Shown here one piece after another: positions 20,593 to 21,379 of a stretch of 21,379 nucleotides of DNA. Each line of letters begins with the position of its first letter. Within the stretch, counting starts at the first letter, position 1. Both the position numbers and the translations under genes were made by a program. The stretch is from a virus. Under the pieces are notes generated by a model. It was given only the letters and a program-made list of their open reading frames with translations, ran no database searches and was not told where the DNA came from. The stretch covers positions 1 through 21,379 of IMG/VR virus record IMGVR_UViG_3300025151_000363; one strand, given 5' to 3'.

Positions 20593-20909
20593 AGCTTTAC
20601 AACAGCGTTTTGTCTTTTTGCACGACCGTGTACCACCGTCAAGAAGACGGCGCGGATCTTACGCGGGAGTACGTACTCAAGTGCGTAATCGACCGTATCA
20701 ACAATGTTTTTGACTGTCAGGAAGAACTGGAAGCTTTTGAGTTGTTTGACACGCAAGAGGAAACCGTGACGCCGCAGGGCGATTGCCAATCCATTTATTC
20801 TGAGTTTCAGACGGCTATGGTGAAAGCGGGATTCGATGAAGAGATCTCGTATCTTGACGAACAGTTCCGGGAGTTTTTGGAATGGAACGAGATAGAGGTG
20901 CGGGTATGA
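20589..20909 (+). CDS. Unknown acidic protein (106 aa)
   Basis: The protein begins MKLYNSVLSFCTTVYHRQED and is strongly acidic in its second half (ELEAFELFDTQEETVTPQGD). Four helices are likely, and no family is recognised. Its ATG overlaps the previous TGA (ATGA) and its stop overlaps the next ATG. Strong negative charge is common in phage host-takeover or DNA-mimic proteins, but nothing specific supports that here. Confidence 0.72.
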   Translation: MKLYNSVLSFCTTVYHRQEDGADLTREYVLKCVIDRINNVFDCQEELEAFELFDTQEETVTPQGDCQSIYSEFQTAMVKAGFDEEISYLDEQFREFLEWNEIEVRV

Positions 20910-21061
20910 CTGACACAGAGATTCTCAAGTTGATCGTGGATGTGTTGGACACGGAGATCGGCCCAGATTGCAGCAATTTTGATTGGCAGGAATGGTGGGA
21001 AATGTCCGACGAAAATTACGCGCTTGTGCAAGAAGCGGTAAAGCGGTTGAGGTTGGCATGA
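20906..21061 (+). CDS. Unknown very small acidic protein (51 aa)
   Basis: The frame runs from ATG 20906 (in the previous gene's TGA) to TGA 21059-21061. The protein is MTDTEILKLIVDVLDTEIGP followed by a Trp-rich turn (NFDWQEWWEMSD) and a basic helix (VQEAVKRLRLA). No family is recognised. The uninterrupted frame and ATGA overlaps on both sides support it. Confidence 0.68.
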   Translation: MTDTEILKLIVDVLDTEIGPDCSNFDWQEWWEMSDENYALVQEAVKRLRLA

Positions 21062-21225
21062 AGCGCATCGAAGTCCGGGTTGAGATGGACGAGGACGAGG
21101 CTCGTGAGTTTATGGATTTGATCCAAGATTCGCGGGCCGTGCTCGATGAACTTTTAAAAGAAGTCCGCTCACTGAAGCGCAAGCTGCGCGAAGTTGAGGT
21201 CGCGGTCAAGGATGCGGCCAAATGA
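21058..21225 (+). CDS. Unknown small coiled-coil protein (55 aa)
   Basis: The start at ATG 21058 overlaps the previous stop (ATGA); an upstream extension to 20983 lies in another gene and is rejected. The protein begins with a strand (KRIEVRVEMDED) and continues as one long heptad-type helix (LDELLKEVRSLKRKLREVEV). A dimerising coiled coil is likely. No known family. Confidence 0.68.
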   Translation: MKRIEVRVEMDEDEAREFMDLIQDSRAVLDELLKEVRSLKRKLREVEVAVKDAAK

Positions 21226-21379
21226 GTTTCGAAGAATCTATCGACTTGCATACGGAGCTATTGCAGTTGCAGAGCAAGCCGAAGAGATCGTCTGCGGAGA
21301 AGAACAGGTTGCGGTTCCTGCGTCGCATATGCGGGGCAGACAAGGCTGCAACCTCGGGTTTATCCGAGACGGAAGTGGG
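21222..21379 (+). CDS. Unknown protein, N-terminal part only
   Basis: The frame opens at ATG 21222 (ATGA overlap with the previous gene) and is still open at the window end after 52 codons. It begins MSFEESIDLHTELLQLQSKP, then a basic, Arg-rich stretch with one Cys (NRLRFLRRICGADKAA). It could be a small DNA-binding protein, but no family is seen. Confidence 0.6.
   Translation, partial: MSFEESIDLHTELLQLQSKPKRSSAEKNRLRFLRRICGADKAATSGLSETEV

Noticed and set aside
1-21379. tRNA genes, CRISPR arrays, insertion sequences, integrase or lysogeny repressor
   Set aside because: No cloverleaf, spaced repeats, transposase, recombinase or repressor sequence was seen on either strand.

Overview
The window reads as about 21 kb of a tailed-phage genome, most likely an uncultured marine podovirus. 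It carries a complete head-morphogenesis module: TerS, TerL, a P22-type portal, a GroES-like co-chaperonin, a scaffold and a major capsid protein. Around these are small conserved proteins typical of marine (uvMED-like) phage genomes. Genes are packed tightly, with many ATGA, TAATG and TTGA stop/start overlaps. I see no tRNA, rRNA, CRISPR array, transposase, integrase or repressor gene. The host cannot be read from the sequence.

Layout. From 1 to about 18260 everything is on the minus strand, so transcription runs right to left. At the right end (18258-15180) lie five genes: a small protein, a GP88-family protein, a DUF932 protein and two unknown proteins. The last two each sit behind an identical 47-bp leader, and the last three genes are each closed by an intrinsic terminator. 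Next comes a noncoding stretch of about 530 bp (14604-15133) that is about 66% GC by hand count over 14701-15120, repeat-rich and hairpin-rich. The late operon follows: TerS, a PD-(D/E)XK nuclease, TerL, a 922-aa low-complexity protein carrying a perfect parS-like 16-mer, portal, two small proteins, GroES, scaffold, two structural-type proteins and the capsid protein, ending at a terminator at 2981-3011. Beyond it are two virion-type proteins, four small (mostly Lys/Gly-rich) proteins, a conserved 226-aa protein and the start of a probable tail/adaptor protein that runs off the window.

Between 18259 and 18789 is a divergent, AT-rich intergenic region with GTACC iterons, hairpins and a good plus-strand promoter overlapped by a palindrome. 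It is a candidate origin/control region. To its right, plus-strand genes form an early-type block of small unknown proteins. The first ones are separated by tetraloop hairpins and the last five are chained by ATGA overlaps. Inside this block, one minus-strand gene (19986-20258) has its own promoter and encodes a stand-alone version of the C-terminal scaffold domain.

Together the minus-strand genes package DNA (TerS/TerL plus nuclease), build the procapsid (portal, scaffold, capsid, GroES) and add head or tail components. The plus-strand genes are probably host-takeover or accessory functions. The least expected signals are the parS-like site, the scaffold-domain mini-protein, the GC-rich noncoding region before terS and the duplicated leader.
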